Source: JAJNPS01 sp046589965
Lineage (GTDB): Bacteria; Pseudomonadota; Alphaproteobacteria; Rhodobacterales; Rhodobacteraceae
Direction of reading: 5' to 3'
Assembly (NCBI GenBank): GCA_046589965.1
Contig: JBKJVF010000084.1
Location: forward strand, 1-13,568
Length of the DNA stretch: 13,568 bases
Part shown: in pieces, positions 13,389 through 13,568 of the stretch
How the letters are laid out: each line of letters begins with the position of its first letter
How positions within the stretch are numbered: position 1 is the stretch's first letter
Translations under genes and position numbers: made by a program
The notes under the pieces: generated by a model
The model's database searches: none
Told to the model about the DNA's origin: nothing
What the model saw: the letters and a program-made list of their open reading frames with translations, nothing else

Positions 13389-13568
13389 ATGGGGGCGCTG
13401 TCGCTGGAGAACATCTGCAAGGACTTTGGCGAAGCGCGGGCGGTTGATGACATCACGCTCGACTTTCCCGAAGGCCAGCTGACGGCGCTCTTGGGGCCAT
13501 CGGGCTGCGGCAAGACCACGCTGTTGCGGATGATCGCGGGCCTTGACGTGCCGACGAAGGGCACGATC
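13389..13568 (+). CDS. ABC transporter ATP-binding protein, PotA-like (3'-truncated by window edge)
   Basis: The first 60 codons of an ABC ATPase are present and run off the window in frame. The N-terminal LSLENICKDFGEARAVDDIT strand pair and Walker A GPSGCGKTT (about residues 38-46), followed by LLRMIAGLD, are typical of the polyamine/Fe(III)/sulfate (PotA/FbpC/CysA) branch. The gene begins 8 nt after the binding protein, and permease genes are expected beyond the window. A weak TAGGTG lies a few bases before ATG 13389. The C-terminal regulatory domain, signature and Walker B are not visible. Confidence 0.88.
   Translation, partial: MGALSLENICKDFGEARAVDDITLDFPEGQLTALLGPSGCGKTTLLRMIAGLDVPTKGTI

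Overview
The window is high-GC and densely packed, with nearly all genes on the + strand. It looks like an alphaproteobacterium, most likely the Rhodobacteraceae/Roseobacter group. That placement is an inference from codon and GC style, the many ABC importers, and the mix of SDR, BKACE and enolase-superfamily catabolic genes. No rRNA, tRNA, CRISPR, insertion sequence or phage gene was seen. It reads as ordinary chromosomal or megaplasmid catabolic territory.

Layout. (A) 2-2413: the C-terminal part of a LivM-type branched-chain amino-acid ABC permease, a BKACE/DUF849 beta-keto-acid cleavage enzyme translationally tied to it, and an SDR that closely resembles NAD(P)-dependent L-fucose dehydrogenases. 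(B) 2414-2631: an intergenic region with a putative sigma70-like promoter and a near-perfect 21-bp palindrome of the GntR/FadR type. (C) 2632-10863: a tightly spaced run of nine genes that looks like one operon. They are a FadR-type GntR regulator, a GalD-like acid-sugar dehydratase, a three-gene FrcBCA-like sugar importer (binding protein, permease, single-NBD ATPase), a second SDR, an aldose-1-epimerase-like mutarotase, a MocD-like histidine-box oxygenase of the fatty-acid-desaturase fold, and a divergent PanB homologue. (D) 10910-12004, minus strand: a 2-oxoglutarate/Fe(II) oxygenase of the isopenicillin-N-synthase family. Divergent from it is a PotD-like, probably Tat-exported binding protein followed by the start of an ABC ATPase that runs off the window.

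How the genes fit together. The importer, mutarotase, fucose-dehydrogenase-like SDR, acid-sugar dehydratase and second SDR match the steps of a non-phosphorylative oxidative aldose pathway: aldose, lactone/aldonate, 2-keto-3-deoxyaldonate, then oxidised keto acid. No lactonase and no classical keto-deoxy-acid aldolase is visible. The unusual additions are the MocD-like oxygenase, whose relative acts on rhizopine (an O-methylated inosamine), and a PanB homologue that has lost four of the five PanB active-site residues. Together they suggest the substrate is a modified sugar or cyclitol rather than a plain hexose. The PanB-like protein probably has a function not yet assigned and is the most novel item here. 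The true substrate cannot be read from sequence alone.
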